A stretch of 5,785 bases of DNA from Candidatus Calditenuaceae archaeon JGI OTU-1 (GCA_000494145.1 AWOE01000033.1:9668-15452), one strand, 5' to 3'. Numbered from the stretch's first letter, positions 1 to 5,763 are shown. Made by a program: numbers and translations. The notes: generated by a model not told the origin, from the letters alone.

Positions 1-239
1 ACGGCGTCTGCTCCGCCAGCCACCATCTGCCTGACCAGCGCAGCCACGTCGTCGACCGTCCTGAGCTGGCCTGCGGAGGGAGACCTCGGCTTGACCTCCG
101 CGATCACCGAGACCCCGCTCCTCAATGCCCCTAACAGGCTCTTGGTGCCCTTCTGCGAAGTTCCGGTGTGCAGCTTGTAGTAGCCTGCCGCTACCCTCCA
201 CCGCGCGTCAGCACACGCCCTCTCAAGGAAGGACGTCAT
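1..239 (-). CDS. trpC: Indole-3-glycerol phosphate synthase, N-terminal part (cut by window edge)
   Basis: TrpC closes the indole ring: it converts 1-(o-carboxyphenylamino)-1-deoxyribulose 5-phosphate to indole-3-glycerol phosphate, with loss of CO2 and water, in the cytoplasm. The minus-strand frame from the ATG at 239-237 stays open for 79 codons to the window edge. Residues 45-57 carry the family signature V-I-A-E-V-K-P-R-S-P-S-A-G. E48 and K50 match the catalytic Glu51/Lys53 of the Sulfolobus enzyme, and S53-P54-S55 is the usual substrate-loop motif. The N-terminal stretch of about 42 residues before the first beta strand fits the extra N-terminal segment of this TIM barrel. The ATG overlaps the trpD stop by four bases (ATGA), which suggests translational coupling. 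The remaining two thirds of the protein, including the expected later catalytic lysine, lie outside the window. The identification is firm; the start is supported by the overlap. Confidence 0.93.
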   Translation of the reverse strand, partial: MTSFLERACADARWRVAAGYYKLHTGTSQKGTKSLLGALRSGVSVIAEVKPRSPSAGQLRTVDDVAALVRQMVAGGADA

Positions 240-1279
240 GTCAACCCCTCCAGCCTCGACGGATCGCCGCCAGTGATCCCGATGACCTGCCTGAGGACGG
301 AGAGGAGCTTGCCGGAGGTCAGGACCTCCCACGCGAGCTCGGCACCGTATTCCAGATCGTCGGCGATACCCGCCACGACGAGGGCGACGGAGGCGTTGCA
401 GACCACGAGCTTGGCGTCTGGGTCGTCCCTGCCCGCATCTCCCGAGATCAGCCGCTTCGTCCTCCTCACGGCCTCCTCCCTGTCCCTCACGACGAGCCTT
501 TTCGGGTCGGCGGGTTCCATGCCGAAGTCCACGGGGTTCAGGACGGCCCTCCTTACCTCGCCCTGCTCGAGCCACGCCACCTCTGTCGGCGAGCACGGCG
601 AGACCTCGTCGATCCCGATGAGGCCGTGGTAAACCGCCGCGACCTCGAGGCCGAGACGTAGCAGAGCCCCAGAGATGACCGGGACGAGCTGAGGGCTCGG
701 GACGCCGACCGTCTGCCTCCTGACCCGTGCAGGGTTCGAGAGGGGGCCTATCAGGTTGAAGGCGGTCCTGATGCCGATCTCGCGCCTTACACCCGAGACG
801 TTCCTCATGGAAGGGTGGTAGAGAGGAGCCAGCATGAACCCGAAGCCGGTCGACTCGATCGACCTCTCGACCACCTCAGGCCCCACGCCTACATTGACCC
901 CGAGCTCCTCCAGTATGTCCGCGCTCCCCGTGTGACCGGTGAAGGACCTGTTGCCGTGCTTCGCCACCTTCCCTCCTGCGGCCGCTACGACGAGTGCCGC
1001 GATGGTGCTGGCGTTGACCGTCTTCAAGGAGTCGCCGCCGGTCCCGCAGGTGTCGATCGCACCGTCTCCTGCCCTTACACGGACCGCCCTCTCCCTCATC
1101 ACCCGTGCCATCGCGGCCAGCACCTCAGGGCTCTCGCCCCTGATCCTCAACGCCGTGAGGAATGCGGCCATCTGCGAAGGCGTCGCCTGGCCATCGGCCA
1201 TCTCCGAGACGCACGCCGCCACCTCCTCGGCCGTCAGGGCGTACCCTTCCACGAGCTTAGCGATCGCTTGGACTATCAC
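236..1279 (-). CDS. trpD: Anthranilate phosphoribosyltransferase
   Basis: TrpD transfers the phosphoribosyl group of PRPP to anthranilate, giving phosphoribosyl-anthranilate, the second step of the tryptophan branch. The protein is 347 residues, normal for the family. Residues 1-70 form the helical N-terminal domain. The PRPP-binding loop G-T-G-G-D is at 79-83, followed by N89-A-S91-T92, then K107-H108-G-N-R, and G-S-A-D at about 118-121. Further on come V-R-R-E-I-G-I-R-T-A-F-N and I-G-P-L-S-N-P-A, typical anthranilate- and dimer-side motifs, and I-D-E-V-S-P with the acidic pair that binds magnesium-PRPP. The gene starts with GTG directly after the trpG TGA; G-G-G-G-T-G-A-T-C, about five bases upstream, is a good Shine-Dalgarno match. 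The loop after K-H-G-N-R reads S-F-T-G-H-T rather than the more common S-x-S-x-K-S form. It does not look like the related pyrimidine phosphorylases (DeoA/PyNP), because the context is a trp operon and the anthranilate motifs are present. Confidence 0.97.
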   Translation of the reverse strand: MIVQAIAKLVEGYALTAEEVAACVSEMADGQATPSQMAAFLTALRIRGESPEVLAAMARVMRERAVRVRAGDGAIDTCGTGGDSLKTVNASTIAALVVAAAGGKVAKHGNRSFTGHTGSADILEELGVNVGVGPEVVERSIESTGFGFMLAPLYHPSMRNVSGVRREIGIRTAFNLIGPLSNPARVRRQTVGVPSPQLVPVISGALLRLGLEVAAVYHGLIGIDEVSPCSPTEVAWLEQGEVRRAVLNPVDFGMEPADPKRLVVRDREEAVRRTKRLISGDAGRDDPDAKLVVCNASVALVVAGIADDLEYGAELAWEVLTSGKLLSVLRQVIGITGGDPSRLEGLT

Positions 1280-1864
1280 TCAGAGATCACCCCGCAGGAA
1301 GTTCCTCAGGAGATCGATGCCGCGAGGAGTCAGTATCGATTCCGGATGGAACTGAACTCCTGCCAGGGGCCAGCTCCTGTGCCTGATGGCCATCACCTCT
1401 CCGTCCTCCACGTCCCTCGCGCAGACCTCGAGCTCCATCGGAAGTTTCTGCTCCACGACCGCCAGCGAATGGTACCTCCCGACGACCAGAGGGTTCACGA
1501 GGCCGCGGAAGAGGCCCTCGGAGTCGTGCAGGACCTTCGAGGTTTTGCCGTGGAGGACCCTCTTCGCCCTGGCAACCTCGCCTCCGAGAGCGTAGGCTAT
1601 CAGCTGCATCCCCATGCAGACCCCGAGCGTCGGAACCTCCCTCGATACCTCCCTCACCACGTCGGCGGAGATCCCGGTGAACCTCCTCTCGGACGGATGC
1701 CCGGGCCCTGGGGATAGGACGATCCTTTCGGGTTCCATCTCCCAAACCTTTTCCAGAGCGATCCTCGTGCTCCTCACGACCAACGGCTCTGCACCGAGTT
1801 TTCCTATGTAATCGGCGATGTTCCAGACGAACGAGTCGTAATTGTCCAGTATCAGCACCCTCAT
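1280..1864 (-). CDS. trpG: Anthranilate synthase glutamine amidotransferase subunit
   Basis: TrpG hydrolyses glutamine and passes ammonia to TrpE for anthranilate synthesis. The 194-residue protein is a free-standing class I glutamine amidotransferase, not fused to trpD or trpE. It begins L-I-L-D-N-Y-D-S-F, has the oxyanion-loop motif S-P-G-P-G-H-P at 51-57, the nucleophile C83 within G-V-C-M-G-M-Q, the H-G-K-T-S segment at 105-109 typical of TrpG/PabA, and the rest of the triad, H173 and E175, in F-H-P-E-S. The ATG overlaps the trpE stop by four bases (ATGA), with the purine-rich GGTGGTGAGG just upstream as a ribosome binding site; the stop abuts the trpD GTG. One oddity is Met at the position two after the nucleophile glycine turn, where most TrpG proteins have His (G-x-C-x-G-H-Q). 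A PabA role in folate synthesis is possible in principle, but the operon argues for tryptophan. Confidence 0.96.
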   Translation of the reverse strand: MRVLILDNYDSFVWNIADYIGKLGAEPLVVRSTRIALEKVWEMEPERIVLSPGPGHPSERRFTGISADVVREVSREVPTLGVCMGMQLIAYALGGEVARAKRVLHGKTSKVLHDSEGLFRGLVNPLVVGRYHSLAVVEQKLPMELEVCARDVEDGEVMAIRHRSWPLAGVQFHPESILTPRGIDLLRNFLRGDL

Positions 1865-3285
1865 CCGGCCCTCACCACCCCAGCAGCCTCGAGGAGGGCC
1901 ATCAGCTTGGCGTCCGTCTCGAGGTACTCCCTCTCCGGCACCGAGTCCCAGACGATCCCTGCCCCGGCCTGGACGAAGGCCTCCTCCCCCCTCTTGAAGA
2001 GCGTCCTGATGGCTATGGCGAAGTCGGCGCAGCCGTTGAACGAGAAGTATCCTACGGCTCCCGCATAGGGCCCCCTCGCGAAGGGCTCGAGCTCGTCTAT
2101 GATCTCCATAGCCCTCAACTTCGGAGCGCCCGTCACCGTTCCTGCCGGGAACACCGAGACGAAGGCGTCCGAGGGCCCGAGACCGTCCCGTACCGTCCCC
2201 TCAACCCTTGAGACGAGGTGCTTGACGTGGCTGTACTTGACAAGCCTCATCAGCTCTGCCACGTTCACGCTCCCCGGAACCGAGACCCTGCCGATGTCGT
2301 TCCGGGCGAGGTCCACCAGCATCACGTGCTCGGCGAGCTCCTTCTCGTCGGAGAGCAGCTGGGTGTCCGAGACCTCCTCCCTTTCGGGATCAGGCTCCCT
2401 CCTGCGCGTCCCTGCGATCGGGAAGGTCGTCAGCCTCCTGCCCTCGACACGAACCAGCATCTCCGGGCTCGAACCGGCGATCTCGACGTCGCCGAGCCTC
2501 AGCAGGTACATGTAGGGGGAGGGGTTGATCCTCCGTAGGTTGGCGTAAAACCCGAGCAGGTCACCGGCCACCTCGAGCTCAACCCTCCTCGAGATCACCA
2601 CCTGGAAGACGTCTCCGTTAGCGATGTGCTCCTTAGCCGCCTCGACCGCCGAGACGAACCGCTCCCTGTCAGCGGAGTGCCCGCGCACCTCACATCTGGT
2701 GCTCGTCGGGTCCGGCCCCTCGCCCGTCACAGCTTCCTTGACCGTTCTCATCAGCTCGGAAAGGCGCTCCTCGCCACGAGTCGAGCAGAGGTACGTCTCA
2801 CCGCTGAGATGGTCCAGGACCACGACCGAGTCGAATACGCCGAACCTCATCAGCGGATATCCCGAGCTCCTTCTCGAGACCTCGCACTCGTTCCAGAGGA
2901 AGGCCGCGTCGTAGGAGACGAAGCCTATCGCACCTCCCGCGAGCCTCGGCGTGACGGACGCCGGGAACCTCTGTCCCGTCATCGACCTTAGGTGGTCGAG
3001 GGGATCGCCGTCCAGTTCCTCGACGACGCTGCCGTCCTCGATGAGCCTCGTGCGGCCGTCCACGTCCACCTCCAAGACCGCGACCGGGTCGTATGCGAGG
3101 AAGCTGTTCTCGGCAAGAGGCCTGGGACCCTCCATCGACTCGAGCAGAACGACGTCGTCGTGCTCCTCCCGCAGGACCCCCAACAGCGAGAAGAGGTCGA
3201 CCCTTCGATCGAGGCGCCTCACCGAGAATTTCGTCTCATCGATGGTCCGCCCAAAGGCGACCACCCGACATGGCGGAGTGGCCAC
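1861..3285 (-). CDS. trpE: Anthranilate synthase component I
   Basis: TrpE makes anthranilate from chorismate with ammonia supplied by TrpG; it is the committed and usually feedback-inhibited step. With the start chosen here it has 474 residues. The N-terminal regulatory part has L-L-E-S at 47-50 and S61, the family's tryptophan-binding signature, and N-P-S-P-Y-M at 254-259, so feedback inhibition by tryptophan is expected. The catalytic part has P-I-A-G-T at 289-293 (Ala here marks TrpE, whereas PabB usually has Lys), A-E-H-V-M-L-V-D-L-A-R-N-D at 318-330, H353, the F-P-A-G-T-V-T-G-A-P-K stretch at 379-389, R-G-P-Y-A-G at 404-409, G-A-G-I-V at 441-445 and E453/E456. The frame is open up to a GTG at 3420, but that extension runs through the promoter and has no family similarity. 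I prefer GTG at 3285, preceded by GGAGGG and a TATA element; GTG at 3264 is the alternative. It overlaps trpG by four bases. Confidence 0.94.
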   Translation of the reverse strand: MATPPCRVVAFGRTIDETKFSVRRLDRRVDLFSLLGVLREEHDDVVLLESMEGPRPLAENSFLAYDPVAVLEVDVDGRTRLIEDGSVVEELDGDPLDHLRSMTGQRFPASVTPRLAGGAIGFVSYDAAFLWNECEVSRRSSGYPLMRFGVFDSVVVLDHLSGETYLCSTRGEERLSELMRTVKEAVTGEGPDPTSTRCEVRGHSADRERFVSAVEAAKEHIANGDVFQVVISRRVELEVAGDLLGFYANLRRINPSPYMYLLRLGDVEIAGSSPEMLVRVEGRRLTTFPIAGTRRREPDPEREEVSDTQLLSDEKELAEHVMLVDLARNDIGRVSVPGSVNVAELMRLVKYSHVKHLVSRVEGTVRDGLGPSDAFVSVFPAGTVTGAPKLRAMEIIDELEPFARGPYAGAVGYFSFNGCADFAIAIRTLFKRGEEAFVQAGAGIVWDSVPEREYLETDAKLMALLEAAGVVRAG

Positions 3286-3288
3286 CGA

Positions 3289-3294
3289 CCCTCC
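3289..3294 (-). promoter_or_regulatory. trpE: Ribosome binding site deciding the trpE start
   Basis: On the minus strand GGAGGG lies three bases before the GTG at 3285-3283. It is the strongest Shine-Dalgarno match near the 5' end of trpE. The spacing is on the short side, but neither the upstream GTG at 3420 nor the GTG at 3264 has a comparable site. Confidence 0.6.
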
Positions 3295-3328
3295 ACTTAT
3301 CAATCTTTTCGGTGCGGTGATGGATACT

Positions 3329-3336
3329 GTTTTAAG
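3329..3336 (-). promoter_or_regulatory. Probable TATA element of the trp operon promoter
   Basis: The minus strand reads CTTAAAAC in a locally AT-rich patch. An archaeal TATA box starts transcription about 25 bases downstream, here near 3306. That leaves a leader of about 20 bases that includes the GGAGGG site before the trpE GTG at 3285. The position agrees with the chosen start and rules against the longer reading frame. No TGTACA tryptophan-regulator box is visible nearby. This is assigned from sequence only. Confidence 0.5.
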
Positions 3337-3365
3337 TGGTTGACAAAAATGGGCTATCTTTGTTA

Positions 3366-3375
3366 TCGGCGCCGA
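3366..3375. promoter_or_regulatory. 10-bp palindrome between divergent promoters (possible operator)
   Basis: TCGGCGCCGA is a perfect inverted repeat about 30 bases upstream of the trp TATA element and about 47 bases upstream of the tRNA-Cys TATA element. Its place in the divergent control region would suit a regulator site, but it does not match an operator I recognise, and short palindromes of G and C arise by chance in GC-rich DNA. Confidence 0.2.
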
Positions 3376-3421
3376 ACCGGATCCTCCCGCGACCTTGAAG
3401 GCGCAGCCCCTCCTGGTCACG

Positions 3422-3429
3422 TTTTTATC
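3422..3429 (+). promoter_or_regulatory. TATA element of the tRNA-Cys promoter
   Basis: TTTTTATC stands out as a T/A run in GC-rich sequence. Its centre is about 28 bases before the first base of the tRNA, so transcription would begin at or a few bases before the mature 5' end, as is usual for archaeal tRNA genes. Confidence 0.65.
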
Positions 3430-3453
3430 GCGTGATGTGAAATGGGAAGTGGA

Positions 3454-3525
3454 GCCCGGGTGGCCGAGCGGCTAGGCGGCGGCCTGCAGAGCCGTTTCAC
3501 AGGGGTTCGAATCCCCTCCCGGGCT
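3454..3525 (+). tRNA. tRNA-Cys (anticodon GCA)
   Basis: The 72 bases fold into a complete cloverleaf. The acceptor stem GCCCGGG (3454-3460) pairs with CCCGGGC (3518-3524). The D stem is GCC/GGC, and the D loop contains GG. The anticodon stem GCGGC/GCCGT (one G-U pair) closes the loop CTGCAGA, with anticodon GCA at 3486-3488, which reads cysteine codons TGC and TGT. The variable loop is TTCAC, and the T stem AGGGG/CCCCT encloses TTCGAAT. The discriminator base is U (3525), the identity element expected for cysteine tRNA. No CCA is encoded and no intron is present. It is transcribed divergently from the trp operon. No clear T-run terminator follows. Confidence 0.96.
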
Positions 3526-3713
3526 TCGAGCCGATCCGCATGGGGTCAGCGACTTTCTGAGGCTTGTGGTCTTCCCGACGAACAAGGCTCCAGTGCCGAC
3601 GCATCCCAGCATCCCGGAGAAGTCCCGTGCAGGGTTCCAACGCGAAGGGAGCAACGTATCTTTCCAAGGGTCGGCGGCGAGGCATTTTTAACCTGAACTC
3701 CGTGCAAAGGGTG
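3526..3713 (+). other. Non-coding gap with a possible hairpin
   Basis: I see no convincing protein gene between the tRNA and the permease start. Bases 3557-3593 can form an imperfect hairpin: CTTGT (3563-3567) with ACAAG (3582-3586), GTC/GAC above it around a TTCCC loop, and a few more pairs below across a G-G mismatch and a bulge. The heptamer GCATCCC occurs twice (3601-3607 and 3609-3615). The right end holds the permease TATA element. A structured RNA is possible but unproven; no C/D-box pair or correctly placed ACA box was found. Confidence 0.3.
3684..3691 (+). promoter_or_regulatory. TATA element of the metal-permease promoter
   Basis: ATTTTTAA is an isolated A/T run in GC-rich DNA, with its centre about 26 bases before the ATG at 3714. 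Transcription would therefore begin at or within a few bases of the start codon, giving a leaderless mRNA for the permease and the gene behind it. Confidence 0.6.
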
Positions 3714-4526
3714 ATGGTCCTGCCAGAGGCCCTTGCGCTCTCCTTCGTCCAGAGGGCGTACGTCGCTGCGTTGCTGGTCGGCTCGCTCCTGCCAACCATA
3801 GGTAGCTTCGTGGTGCCCAAGAGACTCTCACTCCTCGGCGACACGTCGGCACACATCGCCTTCGGCACAGCGGCTTTCGCTTCCCTGATCGGCATCGCGT
3901 TCACCGACGTCCTGGCGGTCCCGATGACGGCCCTCGCGACGGTGCTGATGCTCCGTCTGATAAGAGGGTTCGGTGTCAGCGGGGACGTGGCGCTGACGGT
4001 CTTCCTGACGGCCGGTGCGGCGCTCGCCTCGGCATCGATAAGCCTCGGATCACGCGTCAACCTCCAGGCCGTCCTCTTCGGCTCGATCCTCCTCGTCGGG
4101 CCTGAGGACCTGTTGGTGACGGCACTGGTCACAGCGGCCGTCATCGGCGTCGTCGCCTTTCGGTTCGGCGACCTGTTACTCTTCACGCTGAACGAAGAGC
4201 TGGCGAGGTTGAAGGGCATCAGGACCGAGCTGCTCGAGACGCTCTTCGCGGTGGTTGTGGCCGTTTCGATCACGGAGTCGATGAAGCTGATGGGGGTCCT
4301 CATGGTGACGTCGTTGCTGGTGCTCCCGGCCGCGGCCGCATCGTCGGTCTGCACGTCCCTGAAGAGGTCGATCGCCGTATCGGTCGCCATCGCGATGCTC
4401 TCCACCATCTCCTCCATCTCCCTCTCCTTCGCCGTGGGCCTGCCCCCAAGCTCGCTGACGGTCCTGATGCTGCTCGCGATGCTGCTGGTCATGGGAGCCG
4501 CAGGACGGAGGGGCCTCACCATCTGA
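3714..4526 (+). CDS. ABC-3 family metal-ion permease (ZnuB/MntB-like)
   Basis: This is the membrane-spanning subunit of an ABC importer for divalent metals (zinc, manganese or iron; the sequence does not tell which). The 270 residues are normal for the family, and nearly all lie in hydrophobic segments, about seven to eight. Family signatures are visible: S-L-L-G-D-T-S-A-H at 39-47, matching the S-L-x-G-D-x-x-S-H motif; N-L-Q-A-V-L-F-G-S in the middle, matching the conserved L-F-G-D region; then N-E-E-L-A-R-L-K-G-I, matching the D-x-E-x-A-x-x-x-G loop thought to contact the ATPase; and late K-L-M-G-V-L-M-V-T-S-L-L-V-L-P-A-A-A-A. The frame is open from 3564, but that extension is charged, has no similarity and contains the TATA element, so ATG 3714 is chosen (GTG 3711 is possible). 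The partner ATPase and binding protein are not in the window. Its stop is one base before the next gene's GTG. Confidence 0.88.
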   Translation: MVLPEALALSFVQRAYVAALLVGSLLPTIGSFVVPKRLSLLGDTSAHIAFGTAAFASLIGIAFTDVLAVPMTALATVLMLRLIRGFGVSGDVALTVFLTAGAALASASISLGSRVNLQAVLFGSILLVGPEDLLVTALVTAAVIGVVAFRFGDLLLFTLNEELARLKGIRTELLETLFAVVVAVSITESMKLMGVLMVTSLLVLPAAAASSVCTSLKRSIAVSVAIAMLSTISSISLSFAVGLPPSSLTVLMLLAMLLVMGAAGRRGLTI

Positions 4527-4527
4527 G

Positions 4528-5763
4528 GTGCGTTGCGGCGTGAGGGGCTTCCGGGGATCGTTCTGGTCCGCTGTGGCCGCCGTCTTGCTCCTGCTGTCAA
4601 CCGCTCACTCGCCGAAGCCTGCGCTGGCTGAGGATGGGTCGCTCGCCGTCGAGGTCCTAAGGTCTCCGGACCCCTATGAGGTGAGGATAGTGATCGAGGG
4701 ACCGGGCGGAACCTGGACCTTCGAGGGCAGGTCAAGCGTAACCCTTTCCGGCGTCACGAGCGGAACCTACACCGTCAGGGTCTACTACAGGGGCTATCTG
4801 GTAGCGACGAGGGTAGCGGTCGTCAACGGGGAGGACGTCGCCCTCTCGATACCGATACCGTTCGTCGACTTGGTGCTTCGGGCCGTTGACCTGAAGGGGA
4901 GGGATCTCTCGGGGAGGCTCTACGCCAAGGCGGAACCGAGGGAGGCCTACGGCGACCTGACGGTATCCGGCAGCTCGATCGTGATCAGGGGGGCCCTCGA
5001 GCCTTTGGCTTACTCGATCTACGTCGAGTGGGAGAGTCCACTTTACGCCAAGAAGGCGAGCGCCAACCTGACCGAGCCGGCCTGGTCCCTGATGAGGAGG
5101 GGGACGGTCCAGCTCCCTGTGACCGACCTGACGATCTCGGTCATCGACAGGGAGGGGAAGGGAGTGGGCGGTGCAGAGGTCAGGATAGCCAATCAGCTGC
5201 TGACGACCGGCGAAGACGGGAGGCTCGTTGTGCAGAGGGTTCCCGTCGGGTACAGGGGCGAGCCGGTGAGCTACGACGTGGAGATCAGGTACATGGGCTA
5301 TATCGTCCACCGAGGGCCGATCCTCACCTCCACCGCGAACTACGTGTTCACCTTCACCGCCGACTTGCGGAGGCTCACGGTCCTCGTGCGGGGCGAGGCC
5401 GGTCAGGGCATCCCCAACGCCAGGGTGTCGCTGCTGAGGGAGGGGAACGAGGTCGGGACGGCCTTCACCGACGCGGGCGGAAGGGCGTCCTTCGAAGGCG
5501 TGATACCGGTCGAGCACTTTCTCCGCGTGGAGTACAAGTCGCTCTCCCAGACACTAAGGGTGCTCCCCTCTCAGATGACCGGAAGACCGGTGACCGTGCA
5601 GCTCCCCGTCTACGTCGAGCTCGGGGGCGTTCCGCTCTCCTCACTCCAGCTGTACCTCCTCCTCGGAGGCGTAGTGGTCACGGTAATTGCGGTCGCGGCG
5701 TCCGCCTTGCTGCTCGTCCGGAGGAAGGCGAGGAAGGTGAAGGTCGTAGGCCCGATCTACTGA
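4528..5763 (+). CDS. Secreted, membrane-anchored protein with beta-sandwich repeats, function unknown
   Basis: I do not recognise a specific family. The 411-residue protein has a clear Sec signal: basic start, hydrophobic core at 15-26, and a likely cut after A-L-A at 34. About four modules of 75-90 residues follow (roughly 38-112, 113-199, 200-279, 280-362). They are rich in alternating hydrophobic and polar strands and look like carboxypeptidase-regulatory, CnaB or PEGA-type folds. Boundaries recur as L-P-V/P-F followed by D-L (111-115, 196-201). A Y-x-G-Y-x-V strand recurs at 87-92 and 255-260. G-x-x-x-x-x-A-x-V followed by a T-D-x-G-G/E-D-G-R turn recurs near 210-233 and 292-319. One transmembrane helix (about 374-397) and a basic tail (R-R-K-A-R-K-V-K, 398-405) would anchor it with its bulk outside the cell. 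A glycosylation sequon N-L-T is at 180-182. GTG 4528 is one base after the permease stop; GTG 4540, behind GAGGTG, is an equally good start. Confidence 0.85.
   Translation: MRCGVRGFRGSFWSAVAAVLLLLSTAHSPKPALAEDGSLAVEVLRSPDPYEVRIVIEGPGGTWTFEGRSSVTLSGVTSGTYTVRVYYRGYLVATRVAVVNGEDVALSIPIPFVDLVLRAVDLKGRDLSGRLYAKAEPREAYGDLTVSGSSIVIRGALEPLAYSIYVEWESPLYAKKASANLTEPAWSLMRRGTVQLPVTDLTISVIDREGKGVGGAEVRIANQLLTTGEDGRLVVQRVPVGYRGEPVSYDVEIRYMGYIVHRGPILTSTANYVFTFTADLRRLTVLVRGEAGQGIPNARVSLLREGNEVGTAFTDAGGRASFEGVIPVEHFLRVEYKSLSQTLRVLPSQMTGRPVTVQLPVYVELGGVPLSSLQLYLLLGGVVVTVIAVAASALLLVRRKARKVKVVGPIY

Noticed and set aside
815..1717. A 300-codon plus-strand open frame opposite trpD and trpG.
   Set aside because: It is a shadow of two well-supported trp genes, crosses their junction and shows no domain or signal.
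1861..3285. Component I being PabB (4-amino-4-deoxychorismate synthase) rather than TrpE.
   Set aside because: P-I-A-G-T instead of P-I-K-G-T, the L-L-E-S tryptophan-binding motif and the trp operon context all favour TrpE.
3286..3453. A TRP-box (TGTACA) or leader-peptide attenuator in front of trpE.
   Set aside because: No TGTACA is present, and the inferred leader of about 20 bases is too short for a leader peptide with alternative hairpins.
3564..3713. N-terminal extension of the permease by 50 codons.
   Set aside because: It is charged, lacks family similarity and contains the TATA element that fits a start at 3714.
3526..3713. A C/D-box or H/ACA guide RNA, or a second tRNA, in the gap.
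   Set aside because: No C box is present to partner the single CTGA, no ACA is placed after the stem, and the T-arm-like GGTTCCAAC lacks the rest of a cloverleaf.
3497..4735. A 412-codon open frame on the minus strand opposite the permease.
   Set aside because: Its product is low-complexity, rich in Arg, Ser and Thr, has no recognisable motif and runs into the tRNA gene. It mirrors the GC-rich codon pattern of the real permease on the other strand.
4732..5517. A 261-codon minus-strand open frame opposite the surface protein.
   Set aside because: Its composition is rich in Pro, Arg, Asp and His as expected from an antisense reading, with no motif or ribosome binding site.
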